This document shows positions 56,111-64,000 of a stretch of 64,000 nucleotides of DNA, in pieces. Source of the DNA: Alteromonas profundi (GTDB lineage: Bacteria > Pseudomonadota > Gammaproteobacteria > Enterobacterales > Alteromonadaceae); the NCBI RefSeq assembly GCF_010500865.1, contig NZ_JAAAWN010000003.1, positions 186,001 to 250,000 of the forward strand. The letters are read 5' to 3'. How positions within the stretch are numbered: position 1 is the first letter of the stretch; the number at the start of each line of letters is the position of its first letter. The notes under the pieces were generated by a model. It ran no database searches. It saw only the letters and a program-made list of their open reading frames with translations, and was not told the DNA's origin. Made by a program: the position numbers and the translations under genes.

Positions 56111-57256
56111 CTAAAATTTATGCCCTTTAGTCAACAGATGGGTCATACCTTGATTAAAGTGCCTTACCCACTTCATACTAAACTGACCTTTTGCGGATCG
56201 GTTTATTGCAATCACGGCCTCTTTTTTCGACAGTAACTTATCTTCGTTGTGCGCCCGCGAATGGGTCATGGCATCATAGGTGTCTATGATAGCGAGCAGT
56301 TTCGCGCCTTCACAAATATCAGGCTCTTTTAGGCCTAATGGGTAGCCGGTGCCATCGGTTCGTTCGTGATGCTGCATTACAATTTTCCGCGCCATATCCC
56401 ACTGTTCAAGATGTTCGAGCAAACGGGCGCTTTTATACACGTGAGAACGCATTAAATTAAATTCAATATCGCTAAGTGCTTCTTCTTTATGCAGTATTTT
56501 AAGCGGCATAAATGCCATGCCGAAATCGTGGACATAGCTTGCAACGGCCAGCTGATCTTCATCAATAGGGTTACCCGCTACGTCGTTAATATACATGGCG
56601 AGTTTCGCTATTCTATCGCCTCGCCCACCCCAGTAGTTTGACCGGCGCTCAATGGTTTGCATAAGATCGCGAAAAAACAATACATCGAGTTTTTTCTCGC
56701 TACTGATGTCTTTAGGAATACCGGTGGTTGCCAAAGTAGGCGGTTTAATTTGCACCGCTTTTGGATCATCGGCTTTTGCAACCACATCCAAGGCAGGGTT
56801 TAACAGTAATACCGCTTCGGTTAGTTTTTGTTCGTGTTCAGCCACGTTATCTGGTGTTACCCGGCTAATGGCCAACACCAATTGACTATGTAATTTCTCG
56901 TCGTATTCTGTTTTGCCTTTGGCCATTACCCCTTCAACAAAAGCTTTAACCCTATCCATGGTAAGCAACACTAAGTCGCTCATAGTGCTAGTATAAGAAA
57001 CTTGGCCTTTACGTAAATAATCGAGTAAATCTTCAACATGCTGTAGCAACGGGATCATAGGGGTAAAATTAACCAGCCCCAAATCACCCTTGATGGTGTG
57101 GATAGACCGAAATAGCGCACGTTGCAATTCATTGTCTTCGGGGCGTAATTCTAACTCTATTAAGGTTTGTTCACTCGACTCATAAAGCTCGTTAATTTCT
57201 TCCATTAAATCATTAAGAATGTCGTCTTCTAAGTCGTCAGGGACAAATGTTTGCAT
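56111..57256 (-). CDS. HPt and HD-GYP domain fusion protein
   Basis: A 381-residue protein. An N-terminal HPt domain (about 1-110) has phosphoacceptor-like His53 in SIHTIKGDLG. After a linker (about 135-190) comes an HD-GYP domain (about 195-360) with His243-Asp244 in YVHDFGM, His272 in RSHVYKSA, His296-His297 in QHHERTDGTGYP and DTYDAM. HD-GYP domains hydrolyse c-di-GMP. Two usual residues differ: the HDxGK lysine is Met247, and the first ligand His (HSxRV) is Arg212. Activity is therefore uncertain. The HPt part may link a phosphorelay to c-di-GMP turnover. The gene is monocistronic by appearance. Confidence 0.85.
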   Translation of the reverse strand: MQTFVPDDLEDDILNDLMEEINELYESSEQTLIELELRPEDNELQRALFRSIHTIKGDLGLVNFTPMIPLLQHVEDLLDYLRKGQVSYTSTMSDLVLLTMDRVKAFVEGVMAKGKTEYDEKLHSQLVLAISRVTPDNVAEHEQKLTEAVLLLNPALDVVAKADDPKAVQIKPPTLATTGIPKDISSEKKLDVLFFRDLMQTIERRSNYWGGRGDRIAKLAMYINDVAGNPIDEDQLAVASYVHDFGMAFMPLKILHKEEALSDIEFNLMRSHVYKSARLLEHLEQWDMARKIVMQHHERTDGTGYPLGLKEPDICEGAKLLAIIDTYDAMTHSRAHNEDKLLSKKEAVIAINRSAKGQFSMKWVRHFNQGMTHLLTKGHKF

Positions 57257-57498
57257 CTATCAGTTCCACATTAAGAAAGTTAGCAATTCGCTTGCCTATT
57301 GTTATTTTCTATCGACAAGCTTACCTCATACTAAAGGCAAATATCCTATATTACTTGCTAAAAATAAAAACAACCAAAGATATGATGGTAGCATGCCGCT
57401 CTTGCAGCCTTTGTGCATGTTTTGGCTATTACTGATCGGACAAGTGTAGAGCTAAAGTTACTTTATACTTCGCCCGTCATCTATATTCAGGAGTTGTT

Positions 57499-58224
57499 TT
57501 GATCGCTTTAGTTCGTATCCCCGCAATGTTTATCGCCTTTTTATTGATTAATATTGCGCTACTTTTGGTTTGTATATTCCGGCCTTTTCATAAAAATAAC
57601 GTGCACACTGCAGGTAAATTGTACTCACTTATGGCCAAGGTTGTGGGCCTAAAAGTGGTGATAAGAAAAGATCCAGCGGTGGATGAAAATGAACCTTATG
57701 TATATATTGCTAATCATCAAAATTCGTTTGATATTATTACTATCTGCAAAGCCGCTATGCCCGGCGTGGTAACTATTGGTAAAAAGAGCCTTAAGTGGAT
57801 CCCTATCTTCGGCCAAATTTACTGGCTATCGGGCAACATCATGATTGACAGAAAACATACAGGACGGGCGCGCAATACGTTAGATATTGCAGCAAAGCGT
57901 ATTGCACAAAAGCGTACCTCAGTATGGCTTTTCCCCGAGGGAACCAGAAGCTACGGGCGCGGCATACTTCCGTTTAAACAAGGAGCATTTCGCCTAGCTA
58001 AAACCACCAATGAGCCCATTGTGATGGTTACCGCCAGTAACTTACACAATAAGATTAAATGGAATCGTTGGGATAACGGCACTGTATTGATTGATATTTC
58101 CGCCCCTGAACCGCTTACTGAAGAGCGCTCGGTAAAGGAATGGATGGCATATTTTAACGATAAAATGAAAGCCAAATTTAAAGAACTTGATGCACAGGTC
58201 GCTGAAATAGAAAAAAGCGAGTAA
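57499..58224 (+). CDS. plsC: 1-acyl-sn-glycerol-3-phosphate acyltransferase
   Basis: A 241-residue inner-membrane acyltransferase forming phosphatidic acid. It has two N-terminal hydrophobic segments, the catalytic NHQNSFD (NHx4D motif), GNIMIDR, and the substrate motif FPEGTRSYG. The start is a TTG at 57499, preceded by CAGGAGTTGTT; no better ATG lies nearby. rraB follows 31 bases downstream. Confidence 0.94.
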   Translation: MIALVRIPAMFIAFLLINIALLLVCIFRPFHKNNVHTAGKLYSLMAKVVGLKVVIRKDPAVDENEPYVYIANHQNSFDIITICKAAMPGVVTIGKKSLKWIPIFGQIYWLSGNIMIDRKHTGRARNTLDIAAKRIAQKRTSVWLFPEGTRSYGRGILPFKQGAFRLAKTTNEPIVMVTASNLHNKIKWNRWDNGTVLIDISAPEPLTEERSVKEWMAYFNDKMKAKFKELDAQVAEIEKSE

Positions 58225-58255
58225 ACTTGCGAAAAAATACAGGGCCTAAGTACTT

Positions 58256-58654
58256 ATGAACCAATTTGACGAACGAGAAGAATGGTATGCCTTTAATCAG
58301 GAAACCATAGACGCATTACTAGAAGACGGCAGCCAAGCAGATGCCCAATACACCATAGAGCATCATCTAGCGAGTAACGACTTCGATAAGCTTGAAAAAG
58401 CGGCCGTAGATTGCTTTAAAGCCGGCTTTGAAGTAACTGACGCAGAAGAGCTCATGCTGGACGATGGCGGAACAATCTTTTGTTTCGATGCGGTAATTGA
58501 ACGTGAACTTGATGTAGAAACGCTGAATGCTGATAGCGATGCATTGCTTAAAATTGCCGATAAGCAACACGTACAATACGACGGTTGGGGCACCTACTTT
58601 ATGCCCAGAGGCGAGGACGACAGTGATGATGAAGGCGAGTTCTTCGAAGAGTAA
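58256..58654 (+). CDS. rraB: Ribonuclease E inhibitor RraB
   Basis: A 132-residue acidic protein of the RraB family, which binds RNase E and modulates RNA decay in E. coli. Family stretches are [48 protein letters not shown] and [10 protein letters not shown]. The C terminus is strongly acidic ([12 protein letters not shown]). It probably shares a transcript with plsC. Confidence 0.93.
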   Translation: MNQFDEREEWYAFNQETIDALLEDGSQADAQYTIEHHLASNDFDKLEKAAVDCFKAGFEVTDAEELMLDDGGTIFCFDAVIERELDVETLNADSDALLKIADKQHVQYDGWGTYFMPRGEDDSDDEGEFFEE

Positions 58655-58757
58655 TTTTACCCGCTAAGTTAGCCCTATTAAGGCTCGCTTCAGCTTTTGT
58701 TCATCTTTTTTCATCAACAATGGCACTGACATTATTGCTTTGAAAAGGATGTAAACA

Positions 58758-59510
58758 ATGAATAAATTAACTCACGCTCTTTTTATGCCTGTAATAGCAC
58801 TGGCTGCTATTACAGCGCCCGTGTCTTCCTCGTTTGCATCATCTCAAGAAGCAAACGAAAAAAAGGTTAGCGTGGTGGAATTGCGCTACGACAACCCCTA
58901 TGAACAACCTACTGCTCCCGCGTCTCCCCTTGCAACTGTTAACGCTACCGACACCCACGAAAAGCGTAAGCAAACACTACTAGCTAGCAGTAAAACATAT
59001 GCGCAGGTGGCTCAATCCTATAATGAAGATTTCTGGATTTATGATAGCTGGGTAACCTTTGACCATGATATCGATTATGACGGATACTACTCTCGTTTTA
59101 CCCTAGAGTTTGATGCCGACACGGTTTACACAAGTGCCCCCGTTTATGCGGTGGTATACCTTGGGAGTAACGGTGTTTACGACTCTATTCATGTGACGTC
59201 AGAATTTGCTATTTACGGCGAAGATTCCAGCGACAGTTTTGTTCTGGAAAATACCCTGATATCCGGCTTTCCTCCCCAAGAATACGACTTACTCATCGAG
59301 TTGTACGATGCCTACACCGATAACTTGGTGGCGTACAGTGACAGCTATGAAGACGCCGACCTTTATATGTTGAGCTTAGAGAGCGATGATTATGAGTATC
59401 GCTATGAAGACACAATAGTCGTTGTAGAGGAACATGGGGGAAGCACAGGTTTACTGACATTGGCGCTGCTATTGTGTGCAACACTTGGCGTAAAAGCGCG
59501 TAAACGCTAG
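58758..59510 (+). CDS. Exported acidic protein with GlyGly-CTERM-like tail (choice-of-anchor H type)
   Basis: A 250-residue secreted protein with a signal peptide (residues 1-27, ending SSFA), a central acidic, Tyr- and Asp-rich beta domain (VTFDHDIDYDGYYSRFTLEFDAD), and a C-terminal sorting tail. The tail has GGSTG, then a hydrophobic LLTLALLLCATLGV stretch, then a basic KARKR end. This layout matches GlyGly-CTERM (rhombosortase) substrates and the choice-of-anchor H family, so it is probably processed and attached at the cell surface. AAAAGGATGTAAACA precedes the ATG. Confidence 0.8.
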   Translation: MNKLTHALFMPVIALAAITAPVSSSFASSQEANEKKVSVVELRYDNPYEQPTAPASPLATVNATDTHEKRKQTLLASSKTYAQVAQSYNEDFWIYDSWVTFDHDIDYDGYYSRFTLEFDADTVYTSAPVYAVVYLGSNGVYDSIHVTSEFAIYGEDSSDSFVLENTLISGFPPQEYDLLIELYDAYTDNLVAYSDSYEDADLYMLSLESDDYEYRYEDTIVVVEEHGGSTGLLTLALLLCATLGVKARKR

Positions 59511-59608
59511 CTTTTTCGCCCCTCATTCTCCTTGCCTAAAAACCGGCATTTTAATTATAAAAGCTTAACATAGAGAGCTTACCGGGCAAACGGCGCGGGT
59601 TTTAATCG

Positions 59609-59665
59609 GCCTTGTTAATCCAGCCCCATAGACTAAAGTTCATATATGGAACAAGGCTGTTTTTG
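59609..59665 (+). terminator. Possible terminator upstream of the GGDEF gene
   Basis: GCCTTGTT (59609-59616) and AACAAGGC (59650-59657) form an 8-base-pair stem around a long inner loop that has its own CCAT/ATGG pairing. TGTTTTTGTTT follows on the plus strand. The long loop makes this uncertain. Confidence 0.4.
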
Positions 59666-59739
59666 TTTAAAATAGACGCAGTCTTAAGTCACTTTTTCTA
59701 ACGCTATCTTAGCGTTTCCTTGCCCGGCGCGCTGTACAC

Positions 59740-61137
59740 ATGAATATTGAAAGCATCAACCTCATTCACTTGCTTGAACACGCCGATATTGGCGTTGTTA
59801 TTCACGCATGGGATACGCAAATCGTCTATGCTAACCCAGCTGCGATTGAAATATTAAATACCCCTCTGGCAAAGCTAAAGACAATAACGGGTAAACACGA
59901 ACACTGGGAGTTTATAGACCGACAAGACAGACGACTCCATATTGACGAATACCCCGTAAATAAAATTGTTCGTTTAGGCACGCCATTAACCAATGAAATT
60001 ATTGGCATAGTGGAAAAAGACTGCGGCGCTGTTAAATGGGTAAGAGTGAATGCCTACCCTGAGAAATACAAAGATAATAGCAAGGGCTTTATTGTTGTTT
60101 ACTTTACCGAGATCACCGAACAAGTCACCCATTTCTCCTATAAAGATATTGTCCAAAACTCGCAGGACATGATTATCGTTACCGAAGCGGCAAATGTTGA
60201 GGGGCCGTTGTCCCCGCAGATTATTTATGTCAACGATGCTATATGTGAGTTAAGCGAATATTCACGGGAAGAACTTATTGGCGAAACACCGCGGATTTTT
60301 CAAGGTCCGCTGACGGATAAATCTGCCACGCTAAGAATTCGACAAGCGTTGTTAGAACAACGCCCAGTAACCGAAACGCTGCTAAATTACACTAAATCTG
60401 GTACTCCCTACTGGGTTGAAATGAGTATATTCCCTCTTACTAACCGATTTGGCGAGGTGACTCATTTCGCTTCTGTCGAACGTGACGTTAGTTCAACGAG
60501 GTTTTATTCAGAGCAACTTAAAGGCCGCAATGATGAATTAAAACTTATCCGTGAAAATTTAGAAAAATTAGTTATGGAAAAAACCCGCGAGATAAAAAAC
60601 GTCAATGCCAAACTTGAGAAGCTCGCTTATTTTGATGAGCTGACCGATATCCCCAATCGCCGTGCCTTTTACGATACGTTGGAAAAAGCAACACACTTTG
60701 CCGAGCGTAATCACTTTTCGCTTATTGTTGGTATTGCCGATGTAGATCATTTTAAACGTCTAAACGATACATACGGCCACGGCCTTGGCGATAAAGTGCT
60801 TTACGCTGTGGCACAAATTATGAAGCAATTCTTTCGACAGGAAGATGGTATTGGCCGCTTAGGGGGGGAAGAGTTTGGCTTTTTCATGGTTATTCCAACA
60901 AGCTTAGAACCTGAAGGTTTATTAAACCGTTTACGGCAAAAGGTCGAGAATCTAAACAAGACCATCAGTGAGTTAAACGATTATCAGGTTACCATAAGCA
61001 TAGGCGCATTCCATGTGCAAAGCACAGAGTACGTGGAAGGAAAGCAGCTGATGGATGAAGCGGATAAGGCATTGTACTGTGCTAAGCACGACGGTAGAAA
61101 CCGTGTTCACATTCAACGGCAGTTAACCAAAGAATAA
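59740..61137 (+). CDS. PAS-PAS-GGDEF diguanylate cyclase
   Basis: A 465-residue soluble signalling protein. It has a first PAS domain (about 7-125), a second PAS/PAC domain (about 135-255, with IIYVNDAICELSEYSREELIGE and GTPYWVEMSIFPL), a coiled coil (about 265-300), and a GGDEF domain (about 300-462). The active-site signature is GGEEF, preceded by RQED five residues earlier, which is an intact RxxD inhibitory I-site. It should make c-di-GMP with product feedback. No EAL domain or transmembrane segment is visible. Confidence 0.92.
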   Translation: MNIESINLIHLLEHADIGVVIHAWDTQIVYANPAAIEILNTPLAKLKTITGKHEHWEFIDRQDRRLHIDEYPVNKIVRLGTPLTNEIIGIVEKDCGAVKWVRVNAYPEKYKDNSKGFIVVYFTEITEQVTHFSYKDIVQNSQDMIIVTEAANVEGPLSPQIIYVNDAICELSEYSREELIGETPRIFQGPLTDKSATLRIRQALLEQRPVTETLLNYTKSGTPYWVEMSIFPLTNRFGEVTHFASVERDVSSTRFYSEQLKGRNDELKLIRENLEKLVMEKTREIKNVNAKLEKLAYFDELTDIPNRRAFYDTLEKATHFAERNHFSLIVGIADVDHFKRLNDTYGHGLGDKVLYAVAQIMKQFFRQEDGIGRLGGEEFGFFMVIPTSLEPEGLLNRLRQKVENLNKTISELNDYQVTISIGAFHVQSTEYVEGKQLMDEADKALYCAKHDGRNRVHIQRQLTKE

Positions 61138-61267
61138 GGTATTGGATAAGAACAATGGCACCACATTTTACTTGGTCATTAGTCTATAGCGCCTAACTAT
61201 ATTTGGAAAGACCTGAAAAACAATGCCAAAATGAAGTTTAATTATTTACATAATAGAAACGCTTATC

Positions 61268-62551
61268 ATGACAGGGAAAGAGCAAACAGGCACTGCAACG
61301 CCATGTAGCCGCCGCCGTTTTTTACGCGGAGCTGCTGCATTGGGTGTAACCGCCGGTGTAACCCCTTTTGCAATAGGCAAAGCCCCTCCAACCCTTACAG
61401 TGCTTGGTACCCATGTCACCTTGCAAGAACAAATTCGCCATCGCGCAATGGCCGACTTGGGAATAAACATTGTTTTTCGACAAGGTGGAAGCGCATCTGT
61501 TCTACAAAAAGCAACAATGGACCCTAGTTCCTTCGACCTCTATGAGCAGTGGTCGAATAGCATAAGCCTACTGTGGCGCTCTAAAGCCATTCAGCCTATC
61601 GATAAACGCAAAATCGTCTATTGGGATGAAATAAACGGCCTTACCAAAACGGGGAAAATTACTGAAAACGCGCGTATTGGCGCAGGCGATGCCCCACACC
61701 AATTGCTTCATGTGCAAGATAACGGTGAACTGGGGCCTGAACATACCGGAAAGATAAGCTTTTTGCCCTATGTTCATAACGTTGATTCATTCGGCTACAA
61801 CCTCAACACGTTACCAGATACATTGCGCAGTGAACAAGAAAGCTGGGGCTGGCTTTTAGATAGTCGATACTCAGGTAAGGTTGCCATAGTTAACGATCCC
61901 ACTATTGGCTTATTCGATTTAGCGTTAGCTGCACAAGCGAAAGGGTTTGTTACCTTCAACAATATTGGTGCTATGACCAAAGTAGAGTTAGACAACCTCT
62001 TCAGTGTACTTATAGAGCTTTCCCAATTGAACCATTTCAGCGGTTTTTGGACGTCGGTGCCCGAATCGGTGCAATTTATGGCGAGTAAGCGAGTGGCTAT
62101 AGAAAGCATGTTTTCCCCCGCTGTAACGGCGCTTAATGGCCAGCATATTCCAGTACGCTTTGCCGCTCCGAAAGAAGGCTACCGAGGCTGGCATGGGGTC
62201 ATGTGTCTTTCTTCGGCCTGTAAAGGCAGAAACCAAAGTGCAGCGTATGAATATATGAACTGGTGGTTATCGGGTTGGCCTGGCGCTTTCATTGCCAGAC
62301 AGGGATATTATATTTCAAACCCGCAACGCTCAGCACAGTATTTAAGCAAAGCAGAATGGAACTATTGGTACAAGGGAATGCCAGCCATTGAACCCTTAGC
62401 CGGCCCAGATGGCCGTACGAGTGTTCCAAAAGGCGCTCAACGTACAGGGGGAAGTTACGAAGATAGATTCAGCAATGTGGCGGTATGGAATACGGTTATG
62501 CCAAACTACGAATACAGCTTGCAAAAGTGGTACGAGTTTATCACCTCATGA
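61268..62551 (+). CDS. Tat-exported extracellular solute-binding protein (PotD-like)
   Basis: A 427-residue periplasmic binding protein of the spermidine/putrescine-type class. It has a twin-arginine signal SRRRFLRGAAALGV at about residues 14-27. The mature domain shows typical features such as FLPYVHNVDSFGYNLNTLP, KVAIVNDPTIGLFDLALAA and NWWLSGWPGAF. No ABC permease or ATPase gene follows. Instead, after a single TGA and ten in-frame codons, the gene for a membrane histidine kinase begins, so the protein may sense a ligand for that kinase. The ligand is not known. Confidence 0.85.
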   Translation: MTGKEQTGTATPCSRRRFLRGAAALGVTAGVTPFAIGKAPPTLTVLGTHVTLQEQIRHRAMADLGINIVFRQGGSASVLQKATMDPSSFDLYEQWSNSISLLWRSKAIQPIDKRKIVYWDEINGLTKTGKITENARIGAGDAPHQLLHVQDNGELGPEHTGKISFLPYVHNVDSFGYNLNTLPDTLRSEQESWGWLLDSRYSGKVAIVNDPTIGLFDLALAAQAKGFVTFNNIGAMTKVELDNLFSVLIELSQLNHFSGFWTSVPESVQFMASKRVAIESMFSPAVTALNGQHIPVRFAAPKEGYRGWHGVMCLSSACKGRNQSAAYEYMNWWLSGWPGAFIARQGYYISNPQRSAQYLSKAEWNYWYKGMPAIEPLAGPDGRTSVPKGAQRTGGSYEDRFSNVAVWNTVMPNYEYSLQKWYEFITS

Positions 62552-62581
62552 AATACAACGAATTTAGGCTTAGCCATACTT

Positions 62582-64000
62582 ATGCTTGCATCTATTAGAA
62601 CACAGTTAATTTTAGTCTTAATTGCACTGGTTACCTTACTGCTGCTGCAAAGCTATATTGCGCGGGAAAACCAAGCAGCGCTTGTTGAGGGATTGAGTGC
62701 GACTAATCAAGCTGTGGTAGATGTGGGGTTTGTAAAAGAGCTAGAACGAGACGTGGTAGACCTTCAGCGCAACGTACTCATTTTTAAAGAAAATGGCAGT
62801 CAGTCTGCCGTCACTCGCTTTGAGCGCTTGATGATCAGTATTCGCACCAAACTCGAGCAGCTCGCATTATCACAAAAAATAACCGATGAGCAAGCAGATA
62901 GCCACGTATTATCGAGAATGCGCGAGCACTTATCTGCTTATCAAGAAAGTTTTACACAAGTGATAGATGCTCGCAGCAACAGAGACGACTTGCTGGTAGA
63001 TGGCTCCCTTGCCGATATTCTTGTTATCAAGCGCCTGTTAGGCTCAGCTAGCACTGAATATGGTATCGACGAGGCTACTATCGATGGTATCAATTTACAC
63101 CTTCAAGATGCAGAAAATGCGGTGCTTCACTATCTATTGACGCCAGATATGACCCTAATGGCGCGCTTTAACCGTGCGATAAAAAACGTAAAAGCAATTG
63201 CATTACCCACAAGCGAATTTCAGCAAAAGCTATTAAATAGACTCGGTAAAGTCGAAAGAGACTTTTTTAAGCTAACACAGATAACCCAAGGCAGTCTGTT
63301 TTTAGTCAACGTGGTAATGGCGGGTTCTGCCAATGAGTTTTTATATTTAAGCGGTGAACTGGCGAATCAGGTATCTGTGCATTCCAGTGGCATAGCACAA
63401 GACTCTTTTTCCATTGCAGAAAGCACGAAACGTAACGGCGATTTATTTTCCTTATTTGCTATTTTGCTGGCGCTACTTGCCGCAGCTTATACCGTACATA
63501 GGATCCTCGGGCCTATCCGCTCTATAACTGATGTTTTTAAGCGTTTATCAAAGGGCGACAAACTTTCTCGTATTCCCGGTATTAAGCGCAGGGACGAAAT
63601 AGGAAAACTCGCTAACGCAGCACGGGTATTTAGTGAAAAGAACAAACAAACCGAACGTTTATTAAAAGATGCACAGCGGCTAAACGCTCGCTTGGAACAC
63701 CTCAATAAAGCACTCACAGAGTCCACCCATAAAGCTGAGCAAGCCACGGCATCAAAAAGTGTCTTTTTAGCTAATATGAGCCATGAAATACGTACCCCTA
63801 TGAACGGCATTATTGGGTTACTTGAATTGGCGCAGCAACACCCCCTCCCTAGCGTGGTAGAGGATTATTTAAACAAGGCAGCATACTCAAGCCAAATTCT
63901 CATGAGTGTCATCAATGACATTCTCGACTTCTCTAAAATTGAAGCAGGTAAACTAAAAATTGAAGAGGTAAACTTTTCTCTGCACTCGCTGTTCGACAAC
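62582..64000 (+). CDS. Membrane-bound histidine kinase, TorS-like layout (3' end outside window)
   Basis: The first 473 residues of a sensor kinase that continues to the right. A transmembrane helix (about 8-24) is followed by a long periplasmic helical sensor region (about 25-285), a second helix (about 286-303) and a HAMP domain (about 304-355). A coiled coil leads to HisKA with His401 in ANMSHEIRTPMNGIIG. The ATPase and any receiver/HPt domains lie outside. The arrangement resembles TorS-type kinases that read a periplasmic binding protein. It lies 30 bases after the binding-protein gene. Confidence 0.87.
   Translation, partial: MLASIRTQLILVLIALVTLLLLQSYIARENQAALVEGLSATNQAVVDVGFVKELERDVVDLQRNVLIFKENGSQSAVTRFERLMISIRTKLEQLALSQKITDEQADSHVLSRMREHLSAYQESFTQVIDARSNRDDLLVDGSLADILVIKRLLGSASTEYGIDEATIDGINLHLQDAENAVLHYLLTPDMTLMARFNRAIKNVKAIALPTSEFQQKLLNRLGKVERDFFKLTQITQGSLFLVNVVMAGSANEFLYLSGELANQVSVHSSGIAQDSFSIAESTKRNGDLFSLFAILLALLAAAYTVHRILGPIRSITDVFKRLSKGDKLSRIPGIKRRDEIGKLANAARVFSEKNKQTERLLKDAQRLNARLEHLNKALTESTHKAEQATASKSVFLANMSHEIRTPMNGIIGLLELAQQHPLPSVVEDYLNKAAYSSQILMSVINDILDFSKIEAGKLKIEEVNFSLHSLFDN

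Noticed and set aside
59582..59720. Possible c-di-GMP (GEMM) riboswitch upstream of the GGDEF gene, suggested by GGGCAAAC
   Set aside because: The second conserved block (ACGCAAAGC region) and the tetraloop-receptor arrangement are not present.
62549..62581. Stop-codon readthrough joining the binding protein to the kinase
   Set aside because: The two are in the same frame with only one TGA between them. However, the kinase begins with its own ATG and membrane helix, and there is no recoding signal such as a following hairpin.

Overview
The window looks like a chromosomal segment from a marine gammaproteobacterium, most likely Alteromonas or a close relative in the Alteromonadaceae. The basis is close resemblance to E. 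coli/Vibrio/Shewanella-type housekeeping proteins, the local order arcB ... gltB-gltD and glnA-(DUF4124)-glnL-glnG, the presence of AcnD/PrpF and NhaD, and moderate G+C. This is recognition by eye, not a database search. I see no rRNA, tRNA, CRISPR array, prophage, transposase or integrase. It reads as core chromosome rather than a mobile island.

Layout. 1-5 kb: the end of a methylcitrate (propionate) operon, prpC(partial)-acnD-prpF, with two inverted copies of a dispersed palindromic repeat between acnD and prpF. 5-11 kb (minus strand): a YdbS/YdbT-like bacterial PH-domain pair, the ArcB hybrid kinase, and an AmpD-type amidase with an SH3 domain. 11-17 kb: glutamate synthase gltBD. 17.6-24.7 kb: small secreted and membrane proteins, then mtnN, a CbiB-like membrane protein and btuF in tight succession, rhodanese, DUF2721, GNAT, FAD amine oxidase-like and DUF1428 genes. 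24.8-31.7 kb: tyrS, an M23 endopeptidase with anmK, nhaD and an Old Yellow Enzyme. 31.8-41 kb: a START-like protein, a long PLP enzyme divergent from a 2-hydroxyacid dehydrogenase, GST, erpA with a probable IscR site, PPK2, minCDE and fumC. 41-48.9 kb: azurin, DUF6776, a CLC protein, hemJ, UPF0149, an atypical Nramp protein, a PatB-type lyase and a lone receiver. 49-56 kb: typA and the nitrogen-control block glnA-DUF4124-glnL-glnG, with readable sigma-54 and NtrC sites. 56-64 kb: an HPt/HD-GYP fusion, plsC, rraB, a cell-surface protein with a GlyGly-CTERM-like tail, a PAS-PAS-GGDEF cyclase, and a Tat-exported solute-binding protein paired with a hybrid-type histidine kinase that runs off the window.

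How it fits together. Ammonium assimilation is represented twice, by gltBD and by glnA with its NtrBC regulators. The NtrC/sigma-54 signals at glnA and the NtrC-like site over the glnL start reproduce the enteric logic. Cell-wall turnover has an amidase, an M23 endopeptidase and AnmK. Signalling genes are dense at both ends: ArcB, HPt/HD-GYP, the GGDEF cyclase, the lone receiver and the binding-protein/kinase pair.

I did not find a clear undescribed multi-gene system. The most unusual items are family members with altered key residues (ArcB, CbiB-like, CLC, Nramp, HD-GYP), the HPt/HD-GYP fusion, the binding-protein/kinase pair at the right edge, and the mirrored repeat pair upstream of prpF.
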